Part shown: piece by piece, positions 33,040 through 42,017 of the stretch
Position numbering within the stretch: position 1 is the first letter of the stretch
How the letters are laid out: every line of letters starts with the position of its first letter
Source of the DNA: Rubrobacter_A sp965214435
GTDB lineage: Bacteria > Actinomycetota > Rubrobacteria > Rubrobacterales > Rubrobacteraceae
Direction of reading: 5' to 3'
DNA length: 64,000 nt
Assembly (NCBI GenBank): GCA_965214435.1
Contig: OZ243960.1
Coordinates: forward strand, 2,666,001 to 2,730,000
Translations under genes and position numbers: made by a program
Notes under the pieces: generated by a model
What the model saw: only the letters and a program-made list of their open reading frames with translations
Told to the model about the DNA's origin: nothing
Database searches by the model: none

Positions 33040-33698
33040 TAGGACTCTCCCTTCCTCTCCGGTGCGAGTATTCCGTGCAGGATCAGGGCCACCACGTGCC
33101 GTTTGCGGGCTTCTATAAACTCCCGGTCCCAGGGGTCCGCGCCGATCTGGGCCAGCAACCCGCGCTCGTGGGCAAAGGGGAAGAAACACAGGGCGACTAT
33201 GCTGATCGTCAACTGCCCGGCGTCCACATCCCGGAACGGCCCGCGCCTCAAGTCTCCGGCCAGACCCTCGACTCCCGGATCTCCCAGAGACTCCGCCAGG
33301 CTTGGCAACCCCGTTTTCTCATCCGAGAGGCGGCCGCCGTCCAGGACTTCGCGCTCGATCAGGCGCACGAAGTTCGGCCGCGCCGCGAGAAAGTCTATGT
33401 AAGCCCCCGCCCGCCCGGCCATCGCCTCCTCTATACTCCCACCGGACGTACCACCCGACCGCGCCCGCCCTATAAAGCTCTTAACGTCTTCGACCATCCG
33501 CTCGACGACCGCCCGGTACAACCCCTTTTTCGAGCCGAAAAAATACGACGGTGTCCCGCGCGATACCCCAGCCTCCCGCCCAATCTCCAGAAGGCTCACC
33601 GCATCGTAGCCCTTTAAAGCAAAGAGCCTCTCCGCCGCGTCCAGCACCGCAGCCCTGGTCCGCTCCGGGTCCCGCGCCCCCGTCTGCCGGTCCTCCAT
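33039..33698 (-). CDS. TetR-family transcriptional regulator
   Basis: A 219-residue repressor. The N-terminal helix-turn-helix (AVLDAAERLFALKGYDAVSLLEIGREAGVSRGTPSYFFGSKKGLY) is typical; the C-terminal ligand domain is unspecific. The ATG has GGAGG four bases ahead. It overlaps the P450 start by one base, so both are on one transcript. A near-perfect palindrome 23 bp upstream is a likely operator, so it probably represses itself and the P450 until a hydrophobic ligand binds. Confidence 0.9.
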   Translation of the reverse strand: MEDRQTGARDPERTRAAVLDAAERLFALKGYDAVSLLEIGREAGVSRGTPSYFFGSKKGLYRAVVERMVEDVKSFIGRARSGGTSGGSIEEAMAGRAGAYIDFLAARPNFVRLIEREVLDGGRLSDEKTGLPSLAESLGDPGVEGLAGDLRRGPFRDVDAGQLTISIVALCFFPFAHERGLLAQIGADPWDREFIEARKRHVVALILHGILAPERKGES

Positions 33699-33720
33699 AG
33701 ACCTCCGACTAAGATTTTTG

Positions 33721-33736
33721 CTTGTTGTTCAGCAAG
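33721..33736. promoter_or_regulatory. Candidate TetR operator
   Basis: CTTGTTG-TT-CAGCAAG is an imperfect dyad (6 of 7 paired bases) just upstream of tetR. It overlaps a TATACT box on the minus strand (33739-33734), a position suited to repression. Confidence 0.45.
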
Positions 33737-33808
33737 TATAACGGTAGAAAGGTCTCTCGTCCAGTAGCAGCCGGTGGTGGTCTAGCCTACACGGACCCGT
33801 GGTACGGG

Positions 33809-34564
33809 CTAGTTAGGTCTATTCCAGACGCTGTAGATCACCGCCGGGAGCACTTGGCCGGCTGGACCCTGCAGCGCGTAAGTGGCGTGGTCGGTGAGCG
33901 GGGTGTCGTCGGGGTTGACCTCCACGACGGTCGCTCCGCTAGACAGTGCCTCTACCGGCAGTGAGGCCGCCGGCTGGACCATACTGGAGGTACCGACCGA
34001 CAGGAAGACGTCGCAGCTCCGGGCCGCCTCGAAAGCCGCGCCGAAAGCTTCTACCGGCAGAGATTCCCCGAACCACACCACGTCCGGCCGCAGATAGGCC
34101 CCACAGTACGGACAGCGCGGTGGTTTCTCCCCGTCTCCGGATGGTTCCACGACCCGGCGCTCAGCGGAGCATACCGTGCGGGTGATGTTACCGTGCAACT
34201 CAACCACTCCTTCACTGCCGGCTTTCTGGTGGAGGCCGTCGACGTTCTGGGTGATGAGGGTAAAGGAGTCTACCCGGCGGCCCAGCTCCGCGAGCGCCCG
34301 GTGGGCGGCGTTCGGTTCGGCACTATCTACCAGCTCGCGCCGCCACTCGTACCACTCCCACACTAGCCGGGGGTCTCTGTAGAAGGCTTCTGGGGTCGCG
34401 AGTTCTTGCGGGGAGAAGCGGGCCCACAGCCCGGTCTGGGCGTCCCGGAACGTCGGTACCCCGCTCTCGGCCGAAACCCCGGAGCCGGTTAACGCTACGA
34501 CCCGGCGCGCGTTCCGCAGAACTTCGACCAGCTCTTCCGGTATTTCAAAGGTTGGTTTATCCAA
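33809..34564 (-). CDS. cobB: Sir2-family NAD-dependent protein deacylase (sirtuin), three-cysteine zinc site
   Basis: An NAD-dependent lysine deacylase of 251 residues. NAD motifs GSGVSAESGVPTFR and TQNVDGLHQKAG and the catalytic His124 (ELHGN) are present. Zinc cysteines Cys132, Cys151 and Cys154 are seen, but the second member of the first CxxC pair is Glu135. The Tyr72-x-x-Arg75 motif (WYEWRRE) matches the SIRT5 acyl pocket, which favours succinyl or malonyl lysine. It lies alone, 31 bp downstream of hisS. Confidence 0.9.
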   Translation of the reverse strand: MDKPTFEIPEELVEVLRNARRVVALTGSGVSAESGVPTFRDAQTGLWARFSPQELATPEAFYRDPRLVWEWYEWRRELVDSAEPNAAHRALAELGRRVDSFTLITQNVDGLHQKAGSEGVVELHGNITRTVCSAERRVVEPSGDGEKPPRCPYCGAYLRPDVVWFGESLPVEAFGAAFEAARSCDVFLSVGTSSMVQPAASLPVEALSSGATVVEVNPDDTPLTDHATYALQGPAGQVLPAVIYSVWNRPN

Positions 34565-34595
34565 AGCTCTAACGGACCGCGACTGGGCGATCGCG

Positions 34596-35885
34596 CTACC
34601 GGGCTACCGCCCGCCGCAACTCCGCGGGGCCTTCCGACACCGGCACGGTCTTCTCCTCTCCGCTACCCATGTCCCGCAATTTACAGACGCCGTCCCGCAG
34701 TTCATCTTCACCCAGGACGACGGACCACGACGCGCCGGAGCGGTCCGCCCCTTTGAACTGGCCCTTTGCGCTCCGGCCGCCGTAGTCGAGGTCGCAGGAC
34801 ATACCCGCCGACCGCAGCCCGCCCGCGAGCCGGAGGGCTGGTAAACGGGCTTCGGGCGTAAGGGTTACGAAGTACACGTCCACCGCGGGACGGGCTTCGG
34901 GCTCTCCGGCGGCGAGCAGGATGCGCTCCACGCCGGTCCCGAAACCGATGCCGGGGAGGTCCGGGCCGCCGAGTTCAGAGATGAGGCCGTTGTAGCGGCC
35001 ACCGCCGCCGACGGTGTCCTGTCCACCGAGGGCCGCGCTCTTCGCCTCAAAGACCAGCAACGTGTAGTAGTCGAGCCCGCGCACCAGCCGCTCGTCGATC
35101 GCGTACGGCACCCCGAGTGCTTCGAGGCCGTCCGTTACAGTCTGGAAGTACTCCGTCGCATCCGGGGAGAGAAAGTCCCTTATGGCCGGGGCTTCAGAGA
35201 GGACAGCCTGAGTGTTTCCATCCTTGGAGTCAAAGGTCCTCAGAGGGTTCGTGTCAATGCGGGAGACCGAATCCGGATCCAGTTCGGAGCGGTTTTTCTC
35301 CAGGAACGAGCGTAGTTCGGGGACGTAGCGGTTGCGGGTCTCGAAGTCGCCGAGGTTGTTCAGGTAGACTACCTCGTCCCGGACGCCGAGCGACTGGTGA
35401 ATGTTGTAGAGCAGCGATATTACCTCCACGTCCACCAGCGGATCGGCCGAACCTAGGACTTCCGCCCCGAGTTGGGTGTGCTGCCGGTAGCGGCCTTTCT
35501 GCTGGCGCTCGTGGCGGAACATCGGCCCCTGATACCAGAGCTTTAGCGGCTGGGCAAGCTTGTACAGGTTATGCTCGACGTAGGAGCGCACCACACCCGC
35601 TGTACCCTCGGGCCGCAGCGCGAGCTCCCGGCCAGCCTTGTCCTGGAAAAGGAACATCTCCTTGCGCACGATGTCCGAGGTCTCACCCACGCCCCGGACA
35701 AACAGCCCGGCCTCTTCAAAGATCGGCATCCGGACCTCGGTGTAGTTGTGGAGCCGGAACTGCTCGCGGGCCCGCTCCTCGACGATGCGCCACATCTCCG
35801 GGCGCTCGTGTGGCTCCCGGCCGTCGCCCACCGTTCCCGGATATACGTCGTAGGTCCCCTTCGGGCCCCGGTAGCCACCGCTCAC
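34596..35885 (-). CDS. hisS: Histidyl-tRNA synthetase HisS
   Basis: A class II synthetase of 429 residues. Motif 1 and 2 regions (PIFEEAGLFVRGVGETSDIV, LRPEGTAGVVRSYVEH, FRHERQQKGRYRQHTQ) and the histidine-binding segments (VRGLDYYTLLVFE, GGGRYNGLISELGGPDLP, GIGFGTGVERI) are intact, followed by the anticodon domain. The upstream metallo-hydrolase gene overlaps its start by four bases, so hisS is the second gene of a pair. Confidence 0.96.
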   Translation of the reverse strand: MSGGYRGPKGTYDVYPGTVGDGREPHERPEMWRIVEERAREQFRLHNYTEVRMPIFEEAGLFVRGVGETSDIVRKEMFLFQDKAGRELALRPEGTAGVVRSYVEHNLYKLAQPLKLWYQGPMFRHERQQKGRYRQHTQLGAEVLGSADPLVDVEVISLLYNIHQSLGVRDEVVYLNNLGDFETRNRYVPELRSFLEKNRSELDPDSVSRIDTNPLRTFDSKDGNTQAVLSEAPAIRDFLSPDATEYFQTVTDGLEALGVPYAIDERLVRGLDYYTLLVFEAKSAALGGQDTVGGGGRYNGLISELGGPDLPGIGFGTGVERILLAAGEPEARPAVDVYFVTLTPEARLPALRLAGGLRSAGMSCDLDYGGRSAKGQFKGADRSGASWSVVLGEDELRDGVCKLRDMGSGEEKTVPVSEGPAELRRAVAR

Positions 35886-36475
35886 AACTGCGGGCCCCGC
35901 GGCAGCTCCGGCGGCAGGTACGGGTTTGTGCGGAGTTCGTCGGCGGCTACCAGCACCGGCCCGTGACCGGCGTAGAGCCGGGTCTTCTCGTTCCAGAGCG
36001 GCATGACTTTACGCAAGGAAAGCTCTATATCCTCCCACGAGCCGCCGGAGAGGTCTGTCCGGCCGACACTACCGGGAAGGACCAGGTCGCCGACGATCTG
36101 GTCACTCCCGAAGATGAACGTGACCGAGCCCGGAGAGTGCCCCGGCGTGTGCAAAACGTGCCCGCTCTCGCCCGCTATAACCAGGTCTTCCCCGTCCGAG
36201 AGCGGCTCGTAGTCTTCTATGCCGGCGGTCCGGGCGTCCTCGGGGTGGGCGTAGACCGGTGCTCCGGTTTCGCGCCGGATAGCATCCAGGGCGGAGACGT
36301 GATCCGCGTGTCCGTGGGTAACGAGGATGGCCGCCACCGGCCGGCGGAGTGTAGCCAGGATCTTCTCCGGCTCCGCCCCGGCGTCCACGACGAGGTCTGC
36401 TTCCGGGGCGTGCACCACGTAGGCGTTCACCCCAAAGCCGTTCATGGAAAGCTGTACCTGCTCTATTTCAGTCAT
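35882..36475 (-). CDS. Metallo-beta-lactamase-fold hydrolase (glyoxalase II-like)
   Basis: A 197-residue zinc hydrolase. The HxHxDH motif THGHADHVSAL, later metal histidine in TPGHSPGSV, aspartate in VGDLVLPGS and the final GHG are in the family order. It is a small stand-alone form without the C-terminal substrate domain of classical glyoxalase II. A gene of this family next to hisS is common in Gram-positives. Substrate unknown. Confidence 0.9.
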   Translation of the reverse strand: MTEIEQVQLSMNGFGVNAYVVHAPEADLVVDAGAEPEKILATLRRPVAAILVTHGHADHVSALDAIRRETGAPVYAHPEDARTAGIEDYEPLSDGEDLVIAGESGHVLHTPGHSPGSVTFIFGSDQIVGDLVLPGSVGRTDLSGGSWEDIELSLRKVMPLWNEKTRLYAGHGPVLVAADELRTNPYLPPELPRGPQL

Positions 36476-36481
36476 ATCCGG

Positions 36482-37162
36482 CTACGCCCCATCCAGTAAG
36501 CGGTCGAAACCGCCGTCTTTAGCTGCCAAAAGTTCTCCCAACTGTTTCTCTTTAGTTACGCGGGCCCGGACGGCTATCGGCGCGGCGAGATGCCGGCGAA
36601 GCGTTCCCTCGCCCGGAGCCGGATCGAAGAAGTCCCGGAATATCTCGATAGCCGGCACCGCAGCTTCCCGAGGTCGCTGGAGCGTGACCGAGTCTCCGGT
36701 TTGCACCTTACCTTCCCGGACGACGCGGCAGTACAACCCCGGACGTTCGGCCTGCCGGAAACGCTTGACGAACGATGGATCGCCCATCCGCGCTGCCAGC
36801 GTTACACAGGGAATGCGAGGCGCCGTCACCTCCAGCACCACCGAACCGACCGCCAAACGGTCTCCTATGCACGACCGGCCACTCTCTAAACCCGCGACCG
36901 TCAGGTTCTCGCCAAAGGTACCGGGCGACAACTCACGTCCCAGGGCTTCCGACCACCAATCATAGTCAGAAACGCCGAAGATGTATACGGCCTGGTCTAC
37001 ACCGCCGTGGTTCTCAACGTCGCAGATATTATCCCCGTCAACGCCGCTGCGGGTGATTCCGACCGGCGAGCTTACCGGTTGTTTGTAGATCCCGGTTTTC
37101 CCCGACGCTTTGGCGTTCGCGATGGGCCGTACCCGTCCGACGTTTACGCTAGAAAGCCGCAT
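36482..37162 (-). CDS. MOSC domain protein (YiiM-like)
   Basis: A 226-residue MOSC-domain protein related to YiiM and the C terminus of molybdenum cofactor sulfurases. It has VDGDNICDVENHGGVDQAVY, FGENLTVAG and the conserved cysteine in RIPCVTLAARMGD. The ATG follows directly on the relA stop (TGAATG). MOSC proteins carry activated sulfur or take part in N-hydroxylated base reduction; no partner is adjacent. Confidence 0.88.
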   Translation of the reverse strand: MRLSSVNVGRVRPIANAKASGKTGIYKQPVSSPVGITRSGVDGDNICDVENHGGVDQAVYIFGVSDYDWWSEALGRELSPGTFGENLTVAGLESGRSCIGDRLAVGSVVLEVTAPRIPCVTLAARMGDPSFVKRFRQAERPGLYCRVVREGKVQTGDSVTLQRPREAAVPAIEIFRDFFDPAPGEGTLRRHLAAPIAVRARVTKEKQLGELLAAKDGGFDRLLDGA

Positions 37163-39430
37163 TCATTTCTCAAGCGGCGTGCCGTCGCGCGAGACCCGGC
37201 AGACGTCGTAGACATCGGGGATGTTCCGGATCTTGCGTACAACCTCCTGGACGTGCTGCAAACTCGCCGCCTTGAACGCAAAGCGGCTCAAAGCCGTGCG
37301 GTCCTCGATAGTGTCCACCCGGGCCGAAAGTATGTTCACGTTTGCGTCCGAGATGGTCGCGGTTATGTCTTTTAGAAGGTGCATCCGGTCCAGCGCTTCC
37401 ACGAGAAGCTCGACGGTAAACAGCTTGCCGGGACCGTGCGCCCACTCGACCTCTACGAAACGGTCCGGGTCCCGGGAGCCGAGCGCCCGGGCGTTGGTGC
37501 AGCCACGGCTGTGAACCACGACTCCCCGGCCGAGAGAAACGTACCCCACGATATCGTCACCCGGCACCGGGCTGCAGCAGCGGGCCAGACGCGTCAGGAT
37601 GCCGTCTCCGCCGGAGCCGACCACCCGCACCCCCGTCTCCTCATCTCCGCCGGGCGGTCCTTCGCCGAGCGGCAACGGGGCGAGCGCCGGGCTCTGCCGG
37701 ACTTTGGTGCCGCGGCCGTTCTTGTCCGGGTTTCCATCCTCGGTTTCTTTGGGCCGGATTTGCTCTACAAGGCGGTTCGCCACGTTCTCCGCCGAGAGCA
37801 CGCCGGCGCCGACGGCGGCCAGCATGTCGTCGGGACTCGGGTGGTTTGTCCCGGAGGCCGCCTCCTGCCAGGCCGCGGGCGGCACCTTTCCGGCCCGCTG
37901 CTTTTTCAGGAGCGCCATTACTTTCTCCCGGCCCAGGGAGACGTTGTCCTCACGGTCAGCCCGGTTAAAAAACTGCCGGATCTTGTTCCGCGCCCGCCCG
38001 CTCTGGACGACCGTCATCCAGTCCCGGCTCGGCCCGCCGGAGGCGGACTTGCCGGTGATGACCTCGACCCGATCTCCGGATACCAACTCCGAGTCGAGCG
38101 GTACGATCCGGTCGTTTACCCGAGCCCCGATACAGTGATGCCCGACCTCGGTGTGGACGTGATAAGCAAAGTCCAGCGGCGTAGACCCGGACGGCAGACT
38201 TATAACGTCGCCCTTCGGCGTAAAGACGTATACCTCATCCGCAACGAGCTCGCCTTTTAGCGACTCCATGAACTCCGCTGAGTCCGTGGTCTCCCGCTGC
38301 CACTCCAGCATGCTCTTGAGCCACGTCAAACGGTCCACGTCGCTCGACCGGAGGCCGTTTTTGTACATCCAGTGCGCCGCTATGCCGTACTCGGCGGTCG
38401 TGTCCATCTCCTGGGTCCGGAGCTGTATCTCAAGTAGCTTGCCCTCGTTCGACATCACCGTTGTGTGAAGAGACTGATACATATTGAACTTTGGCATCGC
38501 GATGTAGTCTTTAAAGCGTCCGGGGATGGGTTTCCAGAGAGAGTGGATCACACCGAGTACGCCGTAGCAGTCGCGCACGGAGTCGACCACGACACGGAGG
38601 CCGGCGAGGTCGTAGATCTCGTTAAACTCCTTGTTGCGGCTGACCATCTTGTTGTAGATCGAGTAGAAGTGCTTTACCCGACCGTGCACCTCGGCCTCGA
38701 TACCCGCTTCCCCGAGGTGCGCGAGTAGCTGGTCGGCGACCCCGCTGATAAACGCCTCCCGGTCTCCCCGCCTCGCGGCCACGAGCCGCTTTATCTCCTC
38801 GTAGCGCCGCGGGTGAAGTGTTGCAAACGCGAGGTCTTCAAGCTCCCACTTTACCGAGTGGATACCGAGCCGGTGGGCGAGCGGCGCGTAAATCTCCAGC
38901 GTCTCGGTCGCCTTTTTCAGTTGGGTCTCGCGCTTCAAGTAGTCGAGGGTGCGCATGTTGTGCAGCCGGTCGGCCAGCTTGATGATGATCACCCGCACAT
39001 CGCGGCTCATCGCCACGATCATCTTCCGCAGAGACTCGGCCTGCGCCTCCTCCAGGTTACCGCTCGGCAGCCTCTTAAGCTTTGTTACCCCGTCGACGAT
39101 CTCCGCGACCTCGTCCCCGAAACGCTCCGCGAGCTGCTCCTTGGTGACGTCCGTGTCTTCCAGGACGTCATGCAAAAGGGCGGAGGCGATGGTCGTCGCG
39201 TCGAGCTTGAGGTCGGCGAGCAGGTTCGCCGTGTACAGCGGGTGATAGACAAAAGGCTCCCCGCTCTTGCGGCTCTGTCCCCGGTGGGCGGCGTGGGCGA
39301 CCCCGTAGGCCCCGGCAATAAGCTCCTCGGCATCCGGGTTGTAGCGGGAGACCTTCTCGATCAGGGTCGAGATGGTAACTACCGGCTCCTGGACGGCGGT
39401 TAAGCGCGGGTTTTCTCTAGCAGCTTCCAC
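37163..39430 (-). CDS. relA: Bifunctional (p)ppGpp synthetase/hydrolase RelA/SpoT (Rsh)
   Basis: A long RSH enzyme of 755 residues. The HD hydrolase motif (ASALLHDVLEDT) is intact, the synthetase domain has FKDYIAMPKFNMYQSLHTTV, followed by the TGS domain (VYVFTPKGDVISLPSGSTPLD), a C-terminal zinc-finger-like region with LARCCSPVPGDDIVGYVS and HSRGCTNA, and an ACT domain. With both active sites intact it should make and break (p)ppGpp. No neighbour suggests special control. Confidence 0.95.
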   Translation of the reverse strand: MEAARENPRLTAVQEPVVTISTLIEKVSRYNPDAEELIAGAYGVAHAAHRGQSRKSGEPFVYHPLYTANLLADLKLDATTIASALLHDVLEDTDVTKEQLAERFGDEVAEIVDGVTKLKRLPSGNLEEAQAESLRKMIVAMSRDVRVIIIKLADRLHNMRTLDYLKRETQLKKATETLEIYAPLAHRLGIHSVKWELEDLAFATLHPRRYEEIKRLVAARRGDREAFISGVADQLLAHLGEAGIEAEVHGRVKHFYSIYNKMVSRNKEFNEIYDLAGLRVVVDSVRDCYGVLGVIHSLWKPIPGRFKDYIAMPKFNMYQSLHTTVMSNEGKLLEIQLRTQEMDTTAEYGIAAHWMYKNGLRSSDVDRLTWLKSMLEWQRETTDSAEFMESLKGELVADEVYVFTPKGDVISLPSGSTPLDFAYHVHTEVGHHCIGARVNDRIVPLDSELVSGDRVEVITGKSASGGPSRDWMTVVQSGRARNKIRQFFNRADREDNVSLGREKVMALLKKQRAGKVPPAAWQEAASGTNHPSPDDMLAAVGAGVLSAENVANRLVEQIRPKETEDGNPDKNGRGTKVRQSPALAPLPLGEGPPGGDEETGVRVVGSGGDGILTRLARCCSPVPGDDIVGYVSLGRGVVVHSRGCTNARALGSRDPDRFVEVEWAHGPGKLFTVELLVEALDRMHLLKDITATISDANVNILSARVDTIEDRTALSRFAFKAASLQHVQEVVRKIRNIPDVYDVCRVSRDGTPLEK

Positions 39431-39478
39431 AGGCAGATTCTAGCATTTCGGCCGCGGGCGCTTGCGAACGCCGTCTGG

Positions 39479-41176
39479 CTACAACCGGCGGGAACGCAGG
39501 ATCAGGACCAGCACTATCGAGGCTAGGCCGATGGCGAGCGTGAAACCCGCAAAGCTGACGAGTGGGATGCCGAGGACGGGGACCTGCGGCCCGCCGCGGT
39601 CAAAGGCCCCGAGGAGAGACGACCCGATAAGCAGCGCCCCGGTAACGAGCGCAAAGACGAGCCGGTTCGCGAGCACGTCCACCTGTCCGCCGAGGTCGTT
39701 CAAGCCCTGGTGGTTGAACTTCACCTCCAGCTCACCGTCTTCAAGTTCCGAGAGTAGCTGGCGCAACTGTTCCGGGTAGTCTTCGGCGTACCGGGCGTAC
39801 TCTATCGCCTGCTCCCGGGCTCTCTCGGCCAGAAAGCCGGGCGAGTACCGCTCGCGGAGGAGGCGGTTCGCATAAGGTTGGGCGACTTCGTAGACGTTGA
39901 TCGAAGGGTCTACAGAGCGCGACAACCCTTCGGCGGTCACGAGCGCCTTTGTCAAGAGCGGAAAGACCGGCGGCACCGAGAGCCGGTAACGCCGGGCCAG
40001 GGATATAAGCTCCGACAAAGCCTGTCCCAACGTCACCTCCCCAACGGACAGCCCCGAGTACTTGTACAGAAATTCCCGAAGCTCCTGTAGCAGCGCGCCC
40101 CTAACCTCGGTCGCGTATCGCACCCCGAGCTTTTCTAAGCCCCGCAGCGCGGCCTCCGCGTCGCGCTGGATGGTGGCTATAAACAGCCGGGACAGCGCTT
40201 CCTTGTCGCCCTCGCTCAGGTAGTCGACCATCCCGAAGTCGAGCAGGGCAAGGTTCCCTTCAGGTGTCAGCACGAGGTTTCCGGGATGCGGGTCGGCGTG
40301 GAAAAACCCGTCGTCAAAAGCCATTTTGAAGATAGCCTCGGCGCCCATCGTGGCGATACGCCGCCGCTCCGGCGGGCTCAGGAGGCGCGGCTGGAGGTTA
40401 TTAAAGTGGGTACCCTCTATAAACTCCATCGTGAGGACGCGGCCGGTCGAAAATTCCGGGTAGATCTTCGGGATAACGACCGGCGTGTCCGCGAAGTTCA
40501 GGCGGAACCGGCGGGCGCTGCCGGCTTCGGCCGTGTAGTCTAGCTCGCGACGGATCACACCCTCAAACTCCGCCACGAGCCCGCGGACGTCTACTATGAG
40601 CCGCTCCCCGAACCTCCGGTCGAGAAACCCGGCGAAGTCCCGCATAAGTTCGAGGTCCGCCTCTACCCTCTCCCGCGCCTCCGGCCGCTGCACTTTCACG
40701 GCGACGGTCTCACCGCCGTACAACTCCGCCCGGTACACCTGCCCGATACTCGCCGACCCGAGCACCACCGACTCAAACGAGCGAAAAACCTCCTCGACCG
40801 GCGCGCCGAGCTCTCTCTCGATCACGTTTTGCGCATCCCCTTCCGGCATCGGGGCGACCCGGTCCTGCAACTGCTGCAGCTCCGAAAGCACGTTTTCGGG
40901 CAGAATGTCCGAGCGGGTGCTGAGTAGCTGCCCGAACTTCACAAAGGTCGGCCCGAGGTCGCCTAGCGCCCGCCGCAACCGGACGCCGAAGTTCGAGTTC
41001 GGCGCGAGAACCTCCTGCACCCCGCGCCGCTGACGGCGTTCCCGGCGCACGTCGAGCACGAACCCGAAACCGTGGCGCAAGAGGATGCGGCTTATCTGCG
41101 AGAAACGCGCCAGGTTACCAGGGGATCTCCCGGAACCCGCCGGCTCTCCAGCAACTGGCGGACCGGTACGGGTCAC
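39479..41176 (-). CDS. AarF/UbiB-family protein kinase-like ATPase
   Basis: A 565-residue ABC1/ADCK protein. Family motifs KFGQLLSTRSDI (KxGQ), ASIGQVYRAEL, VAVKVQRPE, FHADPHPGNLVL and LLDFGMVD are all present; two hydrophobic segments end the protein (LVFALVTGALLIGSSLLGAF and a second). UbiB proteins support ubiquinone or menaquinone synthesis and lipid trafficking in membranes. The GTG start has no clear ribosome site. A phasin-like gene lies immediately upstream. Confidence 0.9.
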   Translation of the reverse strand: MTRTGPPVAGEPAGSGRSPGNLARFSQISRILLRHGFGFVLDVRRERRQRRGVQEVLAPNSNFGVRLRRALGDLGPTFVKFGQLLSTRSDILPENVLSELQQLQDRVAPMPEGDAQNVIERELGAPVEEVFRSFESVVLGSASIGQVYRAELYGGETVAVKVQRPEARERVEADLELMRDFAGFLDRRFGERLIVDVRGLVAEFEGVIRRELDYTAEAGSARRFRLNFADTPVVIPKIYPEFSTGRVLTMEFIEGTHFNNLQPRLLSPPERRRIATMGAEAIFKMAFDDGFFHADPHPGNLVLTPEGNLALLDFGMVDYLSEGDKEALSRLFIATIQRDAEAALRGLEKLGVRYATEVRGALLQELREFLYKYSGLSVGEVTLGQALSELISLARRYRLSVPPVFPLLTKALVTAEGLSRSVDPSINVYEVAQPYANRLLRERYSPGFLAERAREQAIEYARYAEDYPEQLRQLLSELEDGELEVKFNHQGLNDLGGQVDVLANRLVFALVTGALLIGSSLLGAFDRGGPQVPVLGIPLVSFAGFTLAIGLASIVLVLILRSRRL

Positions 41177-41194
41177 AGAGTCCCGGTATTCCGG

Positions 41195-41602
41195 CTAAAT
41201 CCCGGGCGGTGTGTCCGGCGGCGGGTCGGCCGCTGGCGGGTTCTGTGTAATGCCGCCGACCGTGGGGCCGGCTGGGGAGCCGGGTTCTCCCCCGGGCGGG
41301 TCCTCCAGCATCCGCACCCGGTGCTCCAGTTGCTCCATGCGGAAGATCAGGTCTTCGTAGTCTTCCCGGGTCGGCAGACCGGCTCCGCGCAGACCCTGCT
41401 GCAGGGAAGCGTCGATCAGGCCGCGCGCCCCCGCCTGCCGCTCGCGGGCCCGGCCCATCACGTCCTCGACCACTCCCCGGCCTTCTTCGCGCTCGATGCG
41501 ACCCTGCTCTATAAGACCCTCCACGACCGCCTCGATCCGCTCCCGGGTGGCCGACGCGGCCCCCACCTGCAACAGAATTAAACGCTCCAACCTCTCGCGC
41601 AT
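41195..41602 (-). CDS. Phasin/PhaF-like coiled-coil protein
   Basis: A 135-residue protein starting MRERLERLILLQVGAA at an ATG with AGGAGGAG ahead (an in-frame start 12 codons upstream is less likely). The body is helical with heptads (DLIFRMEQLEHRVRMLED) and the tail is proline/glycine-rich. It resembles the poly(3-hydroxyalkanoate) granule proteins (PhaF/phasin superfamily). It overlaps nothing but precedes the UbiB-like gene by 18 bp, a pairing seen in actinobacteria. A PHA role is not shown. Confidence 0.6.
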   Translation of the reverse strand: MRERLERLILLQVGAASATRERIEAVVEGLIEQGRIEREEGRGVVEDVMGRARERQAGARGLIDASLQQGLRGAGLPTREDYEDLIFRMEQLEHRVRMLEDPPGGEPGSPAGPTVGGITQNPPAADPPPDTPPGI

Positions 41603-42017
41603 ACCGTCTCCTCCTAAGTAGATCTTCAAGACCGACACCTACATAATAAACGAAACAGTCTCCCGACTCGTCCCGGCTCTAATACAGAGCTTTTCGGGTA
41701 CTCCGAAGAACGGCCGGCTAGCGGCCACCGACGTGGACGATGGGCCGCCGCGCGGACATATTACGGGCACGGGACCCGGCCGGTTCGCCAGAAGAACTTC
41801 GAATAGCCCGCGGCTGCGCTACGTAAGGCCGCCGGCAAGCTTCTTTTTCAAGTTTCTGGAGGACTTACCGGCCCGGTCTCTGTAGTTGGCTGCCCGGCCG
41901 GTGTTTGGGCGTTTCGTTTGGGCGCTTCTATAGTATTTTTGCGAGCGCCTTGTAAAGGGCTTGTTAACATTTTCGAATCGGTCACACACCAACTGTTCAA
42001 GGGGCTAGACTAGCGCT
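41603..42017. other. Intergenic region ahead of cydDC
   Basis: About 415 bases between divergent genes. It carries a direct repeat GTTTGGGCG (two copies 13 bp apart, near 41909-41930), the 11-bp-period pair CTTGTAAA/CTTGTTAA at 41949-41967 and a TAGACT box at 42006-42011 close to the cydDC ATG. No ORF with a good start and no RNA gene were recognised. Confidence 0.5.
41949..41970 (+). promoter_or_regulatory. Candidate regulatory repeat upstream of cydDC
   Basis: CTTGTAAAGGG and CTTGTTAACAT are direct repeats with an 11-bp period about 50 bp ahead of the cydDC start. The GTTAAC core also occurs in the cydA promoter region, which suggests a shared regulator of the convergent cyd genes. Not proven. 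Confidence 0.3.
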
